A stretch of DNA of 64,000 nucleotides. It comes from an uncultured Lachnospiraceae bacterium. GTDB taxonomy: Bacteria; Bacillota; Clostridia; Lachnospirales; Lachnospiraceae. Shown piece after piece: positions 35,538-44,440 of this stretch (its first letter is position 1; each line of letters opens with the position of its first letter). Under the pieces are notes generated by a model that was not told the origin of the DNA, made no database searches, and was given only the letters and a program-made list of their open reading frames with translations. The position numbers and the translations under genes were made by a program. Location: positions 124,001-188,000 of the forward strand of contig CACZBD010000005.1 in NCBI GenBank assembly GCA_902779305.1, read 5' to 3'.

Positions 35538-36488
35538 TTATTTCAGCACGAGTCCTTTGTCTTCCTCGCAGCCGAGCACCAGGTTCATGCACTGGATCGC
35601 GGCACCGGAGGCGCCTTTTCCGAGATTGTCAAAGCAGGAAGTCACCACGATCCGCTCCTGATTTCCGCTCACAAAGATCTCGAGTCCGTCAAGACCGGAC
35701 AGCTTGTTGGCATTGATAAACCCGCTTTCCATTTCTTCCGCATCCTCATCCATCACACGGATGAACTTTTCGTTCGCGTAGTATGCCTTGAACAGCTCCC
35801 GGACCTGTTCGACGGATCTGATCCCGTTCATCAGATGTGTATAGAACGGGAGACTGACGATCATGCCCGAATAATAATCATCCACGATCGGTGAAAACAG
35901 CGGAGGATTTGTAAGTCCGGACAGCTTCTGCATCTCCGGAATGTGCTTATGCTGCTGGGTGAGCGCATACTGACGCGGCGCATAATAGGAAGCAGGCTTC
36001 TCAGGTCCTTCATATACCTCGATCGCTTTTTTCCCTGCGCCCGAATAGCCGGAAAGCGCAAATGCGCTGACGGGATAGTCCGGTTTTATGGCTTTCTTTG
36101 CAACAAGCGGCGCTGCGATCGAGATAAAGCCCGTCGCATAGCAGCCCGGCACGGCGATCCTCTTTGACTTTGCGATCTTACTGCGCTGTTCTTTATTCAG
36201 CTCCGGAAAGCCGTAGGCCCAGGCATCATTTGTCCTGTGCGCGGTTGAGGTATCGATGATCGTGACATTCTCATTCTCCACCAGGGCCACCGATTCCCTG
36301 GATGCCGCATCCGGCAGGCATAAAAAGGTAATGTCCGATCCGTTGATGATCTTCGCCTTTTCAACAGGATCCTTACGTTTTTCGGGATCGATCGTCATCA
36401 GTTCGATGTCGTCTCTTCCCTGAAACCGCTCGTGGATCCTTAACCCTGTCGTTCCCGCACTTCCGTCTATAAATACTTTTGCTTTCAT
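35538..36488 (-). CDS. argC: N-acetyl-gamma-glutamyl-phosphate reductase
   Basis: This 316-residue protein is the NADPH-dependent third enzyme of arginine synthesis. It belongs to the shorter class: KVFIDGSAGTTGLRIHERF for nucleotide binding, DTSTAHR, and the catalytic Cys in RIAVPGCYATGFISIAAPL, with the later GYSGAGKKAI. The ATG at 36488 has AAGGGGAAAG upstream. The frame to 36542 adds 18 residues unlike the family. It is the first gene of the leftward arg operon, with a clear promoter at 36586-36614 that overlaps an ARG-box-like palindrome. Confidence 0.95.
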   Translation of the reverse strand: MKAKVFIDGSAGTTGLRIHERFQGRDDIELMTIDPEKRKDPVEKAKIINGSDITFLCLPDAASRESVALVENENVTIIDTSTAHRTNDAWAYGFPELNKEQRSKIAKSKRIAVPGCYATGFISIAAPLVAKKAIKPDYPVSAFALSGYSGAGKKAIEVYEGPEKPASYYAPRQYALTQQHKHIPEMQKLSGLTNPPLFSPIVDDYYSGMIVSLPFYTHLMNGIRSVEQVRELFKAYYANEKFIRVMDEDAEEMESGFINANKLSGLDGLEIFVSGNQERIVVTSCFDNLGKGASGAAIQCMNLVLGCEEDKGLVLK

Positions 36489-36585
36489 GATCTTTCCCCT
36501 TTTACGCTGCTCTATTTTACTCTCTTCCTTAATAAAAGACAATTCCCGCTTCCGGATTTTCGATGAATCCGTGTGATTTTGATTA

Positions 36586-36614
36586 AATATACATCATTTA
36601 TGCATAAAATGCAA
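36586..36614 (-). promoter_or_regulatory. argC operon promoter
   Basis: TTGCAT (36609-36614) and TATATT (36586-36591) are separated by 17 bp on the minus strand. The -35 hexamer forms part of the perfect palindrome TGCATAAAATGCA at 36601-36613, so a repressor bound there would block the promoter. Confidence 0.8.
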
Positions 36615-36681
36615 CACTTTTTTGATTTTTATGCAAACTCTATGCATATTTCTTTTATTTTTATGCAAAATAGGCTTGCAT
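36599..36681. promoter_or_regulatory. Cluster of ARG-box-like TGCA repeats between argC and argG
   Basis: Three paired sites are visible: TGCATAAAATGCA (36601-36613), TGCA repeats at 36632-36646, and TGCA repeats at 36664-36680. Each TGCA is embedded in an AT-rich context. Arginine repressor (ArgR/AhrC) operators have this TGNAT/ATNCA form. The outer sites overlap the -35 boxes of both divergent promoters, which argues for joint arginine repression. Confidence 0.6.
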
Positions 36682-36704
36682 TCTTTATTTATTTGTTGTA
36701 AGAT
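36676..36704 (+). promoter_or_regulatory. argG promoter
   Basis: TTGCAT (36676-36681) and TAAGAT (36699-36704) are separated by 17 bp, about 70 nt upstream of argG. The -35 overlaps the rightmost TGCA site. Confidence 0.75.
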
Positions 36705-36772
36705 AATCGCGAAATCTTTGGAAACAACGAAAAGAAAGAGACTTGAAAAGAAAGAAATGAGGTGACTGTAAC

Positions 36773-37993
36773 ATGAAAGAAAAAGTAATCCTGGCTTATT
36801 CGGGCGGGCTCGACACCACAGCGATCATCCCGTGGCTCAAGGAAAACTACGATTATGAAGTGATCTGCTGCTGCATCGACTGCGGCCAGGAAAGCGAACT
36901 CGACGGACTTGAGGAGCGCGCGAAAGCCAGCGGCGCTTCCAAACTCTATATCGAAGACGTGATCGACGAGTTCTGTGACGAATACATCGTTCCCTGTGTG
37001 CAGGGAAATGCGGTCTACGAGAACAAATATCTGCTCGGCACATCCATGGCGCGTCCGGTCATCGCGAAACGTTTGGTGGAGGTTGCCAGAAAAGAAGGCG
37101 CAACCGCGATCTGCCACGGCGCAACAGGCAAGGGGAACGACCAGATCCGTTTTGAGCTCGGGATCAAGGCTTTGGCCCCGGATCTTAAGATCATCGCCGC
37201 ATGGCGTGATGAAAAATGGACGCTGGATTCCCGTGAATCCGAGATCGCTTACTGCGAAGCGCACGGCATCCATCTTCCGTTCTCTGCGGACAACAGCTAC
37301 AGCCGCGACAGGAACTTATGGCACATCAGCCATGAAGGTCTGGAACTGGAAAATCCCGCGAACGAGCCCAATTACGACCATCTGCTCGTACTTGGCGTGA
37401 GCCCCGAGAAAGCGCCCGAAGAAGGCGAATATGTGACCATGACGTTTGAAGCCGGCGTTCCGAAGTCCGTAAACGGCAAGGAAATGAAGGTTTCCGACAT
37501 CATCCGCACCCTCAACAAGCTCGGCGGAAAGCACGGCATCGGTATCGTGGATATCGTCGAGAACCGTGTCGTCGGCATGAAATCAAGGGGTGTATACGAA
37601 ACACCGGGTGGAACGATCCTGATGGAAGCGCACCAGCAGTTGGAAGAGCTGATCCTCGACCGCGACACTTACGCAGTGAAAAAAGACATGGGCAACAAGC
37701 TTGCGCAGATCGTTTACGAAGGAAAATGGTTCTCTCCGCTTCGTGAAGCCGTTCAGGCCTTCATCGAAAGCACGCAGAAATATGTGACCGGCGAAGTGAA
37801 GTTCAAACTTTACAAAGGAAACATCATCAAGGCCGGCACCACCTCGAAGTATTCTCTTTACGACGAGGATATCGCAAGCTTCACGACCGGCGATCTCTAC
37901 GATCATAAGGACGCTTCGGGCTTCATCAATCTGTTCGGACTGTCCACGAAGGTCCGCGCCATGAAGATGGCTCAGATCGAAAAGAACAAATAA
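36773..37993 (+). CDS. argG: Argininosuccinate synthase
   Basis: This 406-residue ATP-dependent ligase joins citrulline and aspartate. The N-terminal PP-loop is KVILAYSGGLDTTAIIPWL. GKGNDQIRFELG (citrulline and aspartate contacts), the NSYSRDRNLWHISHEG block and GIVDIVENRVVGMKSRGVYETPGG are all present. An AATGAGGTGACTG ribosome-binding site precedes the start. argH is not adjacent, which is unusual, as argG and argH are often paired. It is divergent from argC across the shared operator region. Its 3' end is part of a 33-bp tandem duplication. Confidence 0.98.
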   Translation: MKEKVILAYSGGLDTTAIIPWLKENYDYEVICCCIDCGQESELDGLEERAKASGASKLYIEDVIDEFCDEYIVPCVQGNAVYENKYLLGTSMARPVIAKRLVEVARKEGATAICHGATGKGNDQIRFELGIKALAPDLKIIAAWRDEKWTLDSRESEIAYCEAHGIHLPFSADNSYSRDRNLWHISHEGLELENPANEPNYDHLLVLGVSPEKAPEEGEYVTMTFEAGVPKSVNGKEMKVSDIIRTLNKLGGKHGIGIVDIVENRVVGMKSRGVYETPGGTILMEAHQQLEELILDRDTYAVKKDMGNKLAQIVYEGKWFSPLREAVQAFIESTQKYVTGEVKFKLYKGNIIKAGTTSKYSLYDEDIASFTTGDLYDHKDASGFINLFGLSTKVRAMKMAQIEKNK

Positions 37994-38047
37994 GCAATTG
38001 AAAAGCAAGCTATCATCTAAAAATAAGCAATTGTTAAGCAATCGTCT
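37988..38047. repeat. 33-bp tandem duplication straddling the argG stop codon
   Basis: The unit at 37988-38020, which includes the argG stop codon, is followed by a second copy from 38021. Both start with AAATAAGCAATTG and share the AAGCAA block. The period is 33 bp, the same size as the repeat after argJ. Confidence 0.85.
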
Positions 38048-38347
38048 ATGGAAGTCATTCGTGTACTGCTCCTGTATTTTCTGATCATCAATGCAGTCGG
38101 CCTGCTCGTCATGGGCATCGACAAAAGGCGCTCTAAGATCCGCCGGAAATGGCGGATCTCGGAAGCGGCCATGTTTACGATCGCCCTTTTTGGCGGAACG
38201 GCCGGCTGTCTTGGCGGCATGTATATTTTTCATCACAAAACTCTGAAACCGGCATTCCGCTACGGGATGCCGGCTATTCTGATCCTGCAGGTTCTTGCCG
38301 CCCTGATCCTGTTCTTTCTCACTCCCTACCGCTTCCGGATCATGTAA
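38048..38347 (+). CDS. DUF1294-family small membrane protein
   Basis: This 99-residue protein has three membrane helices and the DUF1294 signature: MGIDKRRSKIRRKWRISEAAMF, then LFGGTAGCLGGMYIFHHKTLKPAF, in which GIDK, WRI-E, GG-G and HKT are the conserved positions. The function of the family is unknown; it is sometimes fused to cold-shock domains, but not here. It follows the argG repeat directly with no clear ribosome-binding site other than the copied AAGCAA region, so expression probably depends on read-through from argG. Confidence 0.85.
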   Translation: MEVIRVLLLYFLIINAVGLLVMGIDKRRSKIRRKWRISEAAMFTIALFGGTAGCLGGMYIFHHKTLKPAFRYGMPAILILQVLAALILFFLTPYRFRIM

Positions 38348-38367
38348 AAGTGATCGCTGTTTTCCCC

Positions 38368-38396
38368 TTGCAATATGGAATGATCTGTGGTATAGT
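38368..38396 (+). promoter_or_regulatory. Promoter of the SSS-family symporter gene
   Basis: TTGCAA (38368-38373) and TATAGT (38391-38396) are separated by exactly 17 bp. The start site would fall inside the adjoining palindromes. Confidence 0.75.
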
Positions 38397-38423
38397 TTAA
38401 CGCGTTAAAGCGTTACGCTTTAA
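38396..38423. promoter_or_regulatory. Overlapping palindromes at the symporter transcription start (putative operator)
   Basis: TTTAACGCGTTAAA (38396-38409) is a perfect 14-bp palindrome. It overlaps a second one, TTAAAGCG-TTA-CGCTTTAA (38405-38423). Both begin at the -10 box, a usual place for a repressor operator. The regulator is not identifiable. Confidence 0.55.
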
Positions 38424-38435
38424 AGCGCGGCGCAT

Positions 38436-38485
38436 ACATACGGAACCATATGAAAATATATGGAAACTTGTGGAAACATACGGAG
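38436..38485. repeat. 10-bp tandem repeat (five copies) in the symporter leader
   Basis: Five consecutive 10-bp units (ACATACGGAA, CCATATGAAA, ATATATGGAA, ACTTGTGGAA, ACATACGGAG) end in the GGAGG ribosome-binding site of the symporter gene. The other units carry weaker GGAA versions of the same site. Confidence 0.85.
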
Positions 38486-38495
38486 GTAATCTGAA

Positions 38496-40028
38496 ATGAA
38501 ATTAGTAGTCCTGATCCTTTATTTTGCCGTTTTGGTCGCGATCGGCATCTACTGCAGAAAGACAGCGACCGATGTGAACGGCTTCGTGCTCGGCGGACGG
38601 AATGTCGGCCCGTGGCTGACCGCTTTTGCATACGGCACTTCTTATTTCTCGGCCGTCATCTTCGTCGGTTATGCCGGACAGTTCGGCTGGAAATTCGGTA
38701 TCGCATCCACCTGGATCGGTCTGGGGAACGCGGCGATCGGTTCGCTTCTTGCCTGGATCATCCTCGGCAGAAGGACCAGGATCATGACGCAGCATCTGAA
38801 TTCCGCGACCATGCCGCAGTTTTTTGAGAAGCGTTTCGATTCCAAAGCATTAAAGATCGGTGCTTCCATCATCATTTTCATCTTCATGATCCCTTACACG
38901 GCATCCCTTTATAACGGTCTTTCCAGACTGTTCGGGATGGCATTCAACATCGATTACAGCATCTGTATCATCCTGATGGCGGTTCTGACTGCGATCTACG
39001 TTATCGCGGGCGGCTACATGGCTACCGCGATCAATGACTTCATCCAGGGCATCATCATGCTGTTCGGCATCGTGATCGTCATTGCCGCGGTCTTAAAAGT
39101 CAACGGCGGCTTCCTTGCGGCGCTTGACGGTCTGGCAAGGATCAATGATGCGGAAGTCGCAACGACTCCCGGTATCTTTGCTTCCTTCTTCGGTCCGGAT
39201 CCCTTAAGCCTGTTCTTCGTCATCATCTTAACGTCTCTTGGAACCTGGGGACTTCCGCAGATGGTGCAGAAGTTCTACTCGATCAATGATGAAGGCAGCA
39301 TCCGCAAAGGCACGATCATTTCAACGTTCTTCGCGATCGTTGTGGCAGGCGGCTGCTATTTCCTCGGCGGCTTCGGCAGACTCTTCTCCGATGAGATCGA
39401 TATTGCCGCAAACGGTTATGATTCCATTATTCCGGCCATGCTGTCAAAACTGCATCCCGGCATCATCGCTCTGGTCGTGATCCTTGTATTGTCGGCATCC
39501 ATGTCGACACTTTCCTCCCTGGTCATGACAAGCGCATCGACGCTCACCCTGGACTTCCTGAAGGATACCTTTATCAAGAATATGAAGGAAAAATCACAGG
39601 TTCTCATGATCCGTGCGCTGATCGTCGTCTTCATCGCGATCTCCTCCGTGATCGCCATGATCCAGTACAAGAGCAACATCACCTTCATCGCGCAGCTCAT
39701 GGGCGTATCCTGGGGCGCGATGGCCGGCGCATTCTTAGCACCGTTCATGTACGGCCTGTACTCAAAGAAAGTTACAAAAGCATCCTGCGCGGTCTGCTTT
39801 ATCTTCGGCTCCGTCCTGATGCTTGCAAACATGCTTTTCAGAAGCAGTTTCCCCACGATCCTGCAGTCTCCCATCAACTGCGGCGCTTTTGCCATGGTGG
39901 CAGGACTTGTGATCGTACCCGTGGTCAGTCTTTTTACAAAAAAACCGCCCAAAGAGGAAGTCGACGCATCCTTTGCCTGCTATGAGCAGAAAAAGAGCAT
40001 TGCGCAGAAGACCGCATTGGGCGATTAA
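38496..40028 (+). CDS. Sodium:solute symporter (SSS family)
   Basis: This 510-residue protein has about 13 membrane helices with the SSS pattern: GFVLGGRNVGPWLTAFAYGTSYFSAVIFVGYAG, then RTRIMTQHLNSATMPQFFEKRF, and GTWGLPQMVQKFYSINDEGSIRKG near the middle. These match PutP/PanF-type sodium-coupled transporters. The substrate (proline, pantothenate, sugar or other) cannot be called from sequence. It has its own promoter, putative operator and repeated leader and is not part of an operon; the next gene is convergent. The last 40 residues are a cytoplasmic charged tail. Confidence 0.93.
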   Translation: MKLVVLILYFAVLVAIGIYCRKTATDVNGFVLGGRNVGPWLTAFAYGTSYFSAVIFVGYAGQFGWKFGIASTWIGLGNAAIGSLLAWIILGRRTRIMTQHLNSATMPQFFEKRFDSKALKIGASIIIFIFMIPYTASLYNGLSRLFGMAFNIDYSICIILMAVLTAIYVIAGGYMATAINDFIQGIIMLFGIVIVIAAVLKVNGGFLAALDGLARINDAEVATTPGIFASFFGPDPLSLFFVIILTSLGTWGLPQMVQKFYSINDEGSIRKGTIISTFFAIVVAGGCYFLGGFGRLFSDEIDIAANGYDSIIPAMLSKLHPGIIALVVILVLSASMSTLSSLVMTSASTLTLDFLKDTFIKNMKEKSQVLMIRALIVVFIAISSVIAMIQYKSNITFIAQLMGVSWGAMAGAFLAPFMYGLYSKKVTKASCAVCFIFGSVLMLANMLFRSSFPTILQSPINCGAFAMVAGLVIVPVVSLFTKKPPKEEVDASFACYEQKKSIAQKTALGD

Positions 40029-40079
40029 AGTTCAAAACACATTCCGGAAAGCTTACCGGAAAAATGAGTTTCGGTGGGA

Positions 40080-41912
40080 TCACCACCAGGACTCACAGTC
40101 GCACATCAGCGGGTGGTCCGGTGCAGCCATATGCACCCAGATCACATAGCCTGTGGAGGTGTCCCGCTCGATGTGATTTTTACAGGTATCACAATATTGA
40201 AAATGATCGATCACTTCGCCGGTCGGGAGAAATTCCCGGCCGGTAAGTTCGTATCGCATCGGATCCGCCTTGTCGGAAGGGATCCGGTATTCCACCAGAT
40301 TTCTGATCCCGTTCTTATGCAGACTGACATTCTTATGCACATTCCCGTATACATAGGAATACAGAAAACGTTCACGGTCCATGCCTTCCTGAAGGTCGAA
40401 CACGTTCGTTCCGTAATCCTTGTCGTTCCCGCTTCCGCTTAGATACACGACCGTCGCGGCAAAATCAGGCTGCCAGGCAGGCGCATCATTAACGGTAAAG
40501 CCCTCCGAAACGCCGGCAGGCTTGATCAAAAGCAGGGGATTGGACAGTTCCCCGTCATATTGCTCGTTGCCGTGATCGGCGGTGATGATGATCGAGGAGT
40601 TCTCGTAAGTCCCGTTCTTTTTCATTTCCTCCATATACCGGATCGCCATTCTGAGCGCGCCCTTTTTGATCGCAGACACATCAAAGGTCGGGTTCGTGGG
40701 ATAGCCGTCCTCATTCAGGTCAAAGGGTGCATGCGCGCCCCACAGATGGATCAGGCGGTAAGACTTCTTCCCCGGATCGATCGTGAGGCCGTTTTCTTCG
40801 AGACCTGCGATAAATTCGGCGTTTTCGCTCGAAAACAGCCCGCCTGCCTCTTCGGAATACACAAGGCCCTCAAATTCCTGTCCGTGAAGCCAGATATAGG
40901 GCTTTACGATGTCCGGCAGATATTTGCAGGCAACCATACGGTAAAGATGCTTGAACACCGTGAAATTGCTCTTGAATTTTAACGGCACCATCTTAAAATC
41001 AACCGATTCTGCCTTGATCCGCTCGGGAACCGCATCCACGCTGTCCGTATAGATCCCAAGATCATAGCCCTGATCAAGCAGTTCGTCATAAAACATCCGG
41101 TTTTCGGAAACGGATTCGACCCATTCTTCCTTGGGCGCTTCATTATAGTACAGCTGCCCCACCACCAGCGGGATCACACCGTACTGCGTCTCATAGTTGG
41201 TGCCGGCATGATCGGAAAACCAGGTAAAGCCCGGAAGTTCCGCCGTAAAGTCCGGATCCTCTTCAAGAAGATCGCGGAAATAATTGTTATCGTAGGAATC
41301 CAGCACAAATACGATGATATTGGAAGAATCACCGATCTCGTAGAGACCGTCGCCTGTAAACACGGCTCTCTCGCCTTTGATCGAACGTCCGTCGGAAATG
41401 GCAGGGATCAGCAGAGAAACAAGTGCCGCGATCTGCATAAACAGCAAAAGCGCGCAGACAAACATAGAGATCTTCGTGGCGAGTTTGCTCTTGATGATGA
41501 AAAACACCAGAACGGCCGCAAAAATGACCAGCAGGATCACCAGATACAGCAGCATCTTTGTCCTATAGCCTTCCCAGATGATCTCCTTGCCGTTCATGGT
41601 CCCGACCGTCATGTTCAGGAAGTTCGCCTGCACATAAATACAGAGCGATCCGGCAAAAATAACACCTGTGTAGATCATGCCGGCCTTCTCATTCTTTGCG
41701 ATCAAAAAGCCCGCCAGCACGCAGACAAAAAAGACGGCGAGCGCAAAGACGACGGGCATCCACAAGAAATTCATCAGGCCGAACTCAAAGTTTCTGCTGT
41801 TCTTTAGGAATAACTCCACCGGCGCATAAAAGCAGATCGTATAGCTTAACAAAAAAGCGCTTAAGATCAGCGGGAGCTGTTTTTTGAGGTTTTCTTTGGT
41901 AAAGAGTTTCAA
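40080..41912 (-). CDS. Membrane sulfatase-like (LTA synthase-type fold) enzyme with Cys/His tail
   Basis: This 610-residue protein has five membrane helices in the first 200 residues, then an extracellular alkaline-phosphatase-superfamily sulfatase domain: NIIVFVLDSYDNNYF with the first metal Asp, FTWFSDHAGTNYETQYGVIPL, and SIIITADHGNEQYDG with the late metal Asp-His. The nearest relatives transfer phosphoglycerol or phosphoethanolamine, or act as sulfatases, on surface glycans; I cannot choose among them. Past the domain is a tail with CDTC, several His and CDC, suggesting metal binding. The start is a TTG at 41912, nine bases after GGAGG; the frame before it overlaps metH. It is the last gene of the met run. 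Confidence 0.85.
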   Translation of the reverse strand: MKLFTKENLKKQLPLILSAFLLSYTICFYAPVELFLKNSRNFEFGLMNFLWMPVVFALAVFFVCVLAGFLIAKNEKAGMIYTGVIFAGSLCIYVQANFLNMTVGTMNGKEIIWEGYRTKMLLYLVILLVIFAAVLVFFIIKSKLATKISMFVCALLLFMQIAALVSLLIPAISDGRSIKGERAVFTGDGLYEIGDSSNIIVFVLDSYDNNYFRDLLEEDPDFTAELPGFTWFSDHAGTNYETQYGVIPLVVGQLYYNEAPKEEWVESVSENRMFYDELLDQGYDLGIYTDSVDAVPERIKAESVDFKMVPLKFKSNFTVFKHLYRMVACKYLPDIVKPYIWLHGQEFEGLVYSEEAGGLFSSENAEFIAGLEENGLTIDPGKKSYRLIHLWGAHAPFDLNEDGYPTNPTFDVSAIKKGALRMAIRYMEEMKKNGTYENSSIIITADHGNEQYDGELSNPLLLIKPAGVSEGFTVNDAPAWQPDFAATVVYLSGSGNDKDYGTNVFDLQEGMDRERFLYSYVYGNVHKNVSLHKNGIRNLVEYRIPSDKADPMRYELTGREFLPTGEVIDHFQYCDTCKNHIERDTSTGYVIWVHMAAPDHPLMCDCESWW

Positions 41913-41934
41913 GACGGTATTCCTCCGTATGTAT

Positions 41935-44391
41935 TCAGGCCTTGACGACCTCTTCGAGCAGCCGGACAGAGTCCATGGCGTCAGATGAATAATAGTCCGC
42001 GCCGATCTCATCCGCGATCTGCTGTGTCAGCACGGCGCCGCCCACCCAGACGGGACAGGTAATGCCGGCCGCATGCAGCGCATCAATGGTTTTCTGCATA
42101 TTGACAACGGTCGTCGTCATCAGCGCGGACAGGCCGATCATCTTCGGCTTATATTGATGGTAAGCCGCAACGACCTCTTCCGCCTTCACGTCCTTGCCGA
42201 GGTCGATCATGTCATAACCGTAGCTCTCCAAGACCACCTTGACGATATTCTTACCGATATCGTGAATATCGCCTTCCACCGTGCAGATCAGGATCGGTCC
42301 TTTCTTTTCTTCGGAAGCCTGAAACGTCTCCTGCACCACGGCAAAGGCCAGTTTTGTCGTCTCCGCGGCCTGGATCAGCTGGGGCAGGAAGATCTTCCCG
42401 GCCTCGTAATCCTTTCCGACCCGGTTGAGCGCCGGAATGATCACCTCGTTGATCAGGGTCATAGCAGATGAGCCGGACAGTTCCTTTCTCGTCTGTTCCT
42501 GTACCTCATTCTTCATGCCTTTTTGGATCATATAAGAGAGGTCAAAATCAGACGATCCGCTTCCGTTCCCCCCGCTGCCATCCGCTGTCGCTCCGTTTTG
42601 TGCCGGGGTGCCGGCTCCGGATGCACTGACCGTATTGGTCAAAACATCGGAAGCATTGGCATATTTCTCAATAAAGTGAATGCTGTCATGGTCGTGATCG
42701 AGTAGCAGATTGGCCGCATCCACGCAGCCCATCATCTGTGCATCCAGTGGATTCATGATCGGAAGATCCAGACCCGCATCGATCGCCATGGATAAAAAGG
42801 TTCGATTTAATAACGCCCGATATGGTAATCCGAACGAAACATTGGAAACGCCCAAAGCCGTATGATGTCCACGCTCCCGCATCATCCGCACGGCTTTCAG
42901 TGTTTGCGCCACTTCCTTCTGCTGTGCGCTGGCCGTGAGTGTCAGGCAGTCCACCACAATATCTTCTTTCCGGATCCCTTCCTGACCGGCACGGTCAATG
43001 ATCCGTTCCGCCAGTTCCACACGTTCCTGTGCCAGCAGCGGGATCTCCTCTTCCAAGGTCAGCGCGATCACGATGCCGCCGTATTTCTTTACGATCGGAA
43101 GCACGGCCTCCATCATGGCAGGTTTGGCATTCACCGAATTGATCAGCGGACGGCCGTTGTAGATCCTGCAGGCAGCTTCGAGCGCCTCCGGTGAAGAAGA
43201 ATCGATCTGCAGCGGCAGGTTGATCACCTCCTGCAGCATCGGAATGAGTTTCTGCATCATCTGCGCTTCGTCGATCCCCGGCAGGCCGACATTGACATCG
43301 AGCACCTCTGCACCGGCATCCTCCTGCCGGATCCCTTCCGCAACCACCTCATCGAGATGGTTTTCCTTCAGCGCCGCCTGCATTTTCTTCTTCCCGGTGG
43401 GATTCAGACGTTCTCCGCAGACGATCACATGGCCGTCAAACCGGACGGTCTGTGTGGATGAGGAAACCTTGGGCATATATGGATTTGTGCGCGGATTTGC
43501 TTTTGACGGACGCACGCCGTTTAAAGCCGCGATAAAATCAGGGGTCGTGCCGCAACAGCCGCCGCAGACCGCAAGCCCGCCGTTTAAGAACGGCTGAAGG
43601 TCCGTGACAAACTCTTCCGGCGTCAGTTCATAGACCGTCTCCCCATGCAGGAAATTCGGCAGCCCGGCATTCGGCTGCGCCATGACGGGCACATGAGAAA
43701 AGGACAGCAGCTCTTCAATGATCGGCGCCAGTTCCTTCGGTCCTAAGGAGCAGTTGACGCCCAGCATGTCAACGCCTAAGGATTCCACGATGTTGACAAA
43801 GGTCTCCACATTGGTACCCGTCAGCGTCCTTTTGCTCTTATCAAAGGTCATGGTCGTGAAAATGGGCAGGTCGCTGTGTTCTTTTGCCGCAAGGATCGCG
43901 GCTTTGACCTCATAGACATCGGTCATGGTCTCAAACAGGACCGCGTCAACGCTGTCTTTTGCGGCTTCGATCTGCTCTGCGATGATCTCGTATGCCTCGG
44001 AAAACGGAAGCGTCCCGAGCGGTTTTAACATCGTGCCGATCGGTCCGATGTCCAGCACGATATAACTGTCATCTTCCCGGCCACAGACTTTTTGCGCTTT
44101 TTTTGCGTTTTCGATCGCCGCTCCGATCATCTGCGCCACCGGATATTTAGCCTCCGCCATTTTCAGCCGGTTGCAGCCAAATGTATTTGTCGTGATAAAG
44201 TCAGCGCCCGCGCGCAGATATCTGCAGTGAACATCCGTGATCAGATCCGGGGCATCCAGATTCAGTTCCTCCGGGATCTGTCCCGCTTTGAGGCCGGCAT
44301 TCTGCAGCTGTGTGCCCATGCCGCCGTCAAACAGGAGAAGATCACGGTTCAGGCGTTTTTTCAGTTCTTCTCTTCTCTCTTGTAAGGTCAT
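41935..44391 (-). CDS. metH: Cobalamin-dependent methionine synthase (without activation domain)
   Basis: This 818-residue protein carries homocysteine-binding (1-about 300, zinc Cys in VCGGCCGTTPDF), pterin-binding (about 315-570, VIVCGERLNPTGKKK), a cobalamin cap (about 630-700) and a B12-binding domain (about 705-815) with the D-x-H-x-x-G lower ligand motif VEGDIHDIGKNI. It methylates homocysteine with methyl-THF. The fourth, SAM-binding activation domain of E. coli MetH is missing and is encoded by the separate gene upstream at 44467, a split typical of Clostridia. A Gly/Ser/Ala-rich linker at about 595-620 precedes the cap. Transcription runs metF, activation protein, metH, sulfatase-like gene. 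Confidence 0.95.
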   Translation of the reverse strand: MTLQERREELKKRLNRDLLLFDGGMGTQLQNAGLKAGQIPEELNLDAPDLITDVHCRYLRAGADFITTNTFGCNRLKMAEAKYPVAQMIGAAIENAKKAQKVCGREDDSYIVLDIGPIGTMLKPLGTLPFSEAYEIIAEQIEAAKDSVDAVLFETMTDVYEVKAAILAAKEHSDLPIFTTMTFDKSKRTLTGTNVETFVNIVESLGVDMLGVNCSLGPKELAPIIEELLSFSHVPVMAQPNAGLPNFLHGETVYELTPEEFVTDLQPFLNGGLAVCGGCCGTTPDFIAALNGVRPSKANPRTNPYMPKVSSSTQTVRFDGHVIVCGERLNPTGKKKMQAALKENHLDEVVAEGIRQEDAGAEVLDVNVGLPGIDEAQMMQKLIPMLQEVINLPLQIDSSSPEALEAACRIYNGRPLINSVNAKPAMMEAVLPIVKKYGGIVIALTLEEEIPLLAQERVELAERIIDRAGQEGIRKEDIVVDCLTLTASAQQKEVAQTLKAVRMMRERGHHTALGVSNVSFGLPYRALLNRTFLSMAIDAGLDLPIMNPLDAQMMGCVDAANLLLDHDHDSIHFIEKYANASDVLTNTVSASGAGTPAQNGATADGSGGNGSGSSDFDLSYMIQKGMKNEVQEQTRKELSGSSAMTLINEVIIPALNRVGKDYEAGKIFLPQLIQAAETTKLAFAVVQETFQASEEKKGPILICTVEGDIHDIGKNIVKVVLESYGYDMIDLGKDVKAEEVVAAYHQYKPKMIGLSALMTTTVVNMQKTIDALHAAGITCPVWVGGAVLTQQIADEIGADYYSSDAMDSVRLLEEVVKA

Positions 44392-44440
44392 CTTTTTCTT
44401 TCCGTTGTTCCATCCGGCGTCCTGTCAAATGAAGCCAAAA

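Noticed and set aside
36689..37273. A 194-codon minus-strand frame opposite argG
   Set aside because: It is antisense to a certain housekeeping gene and has no family features.
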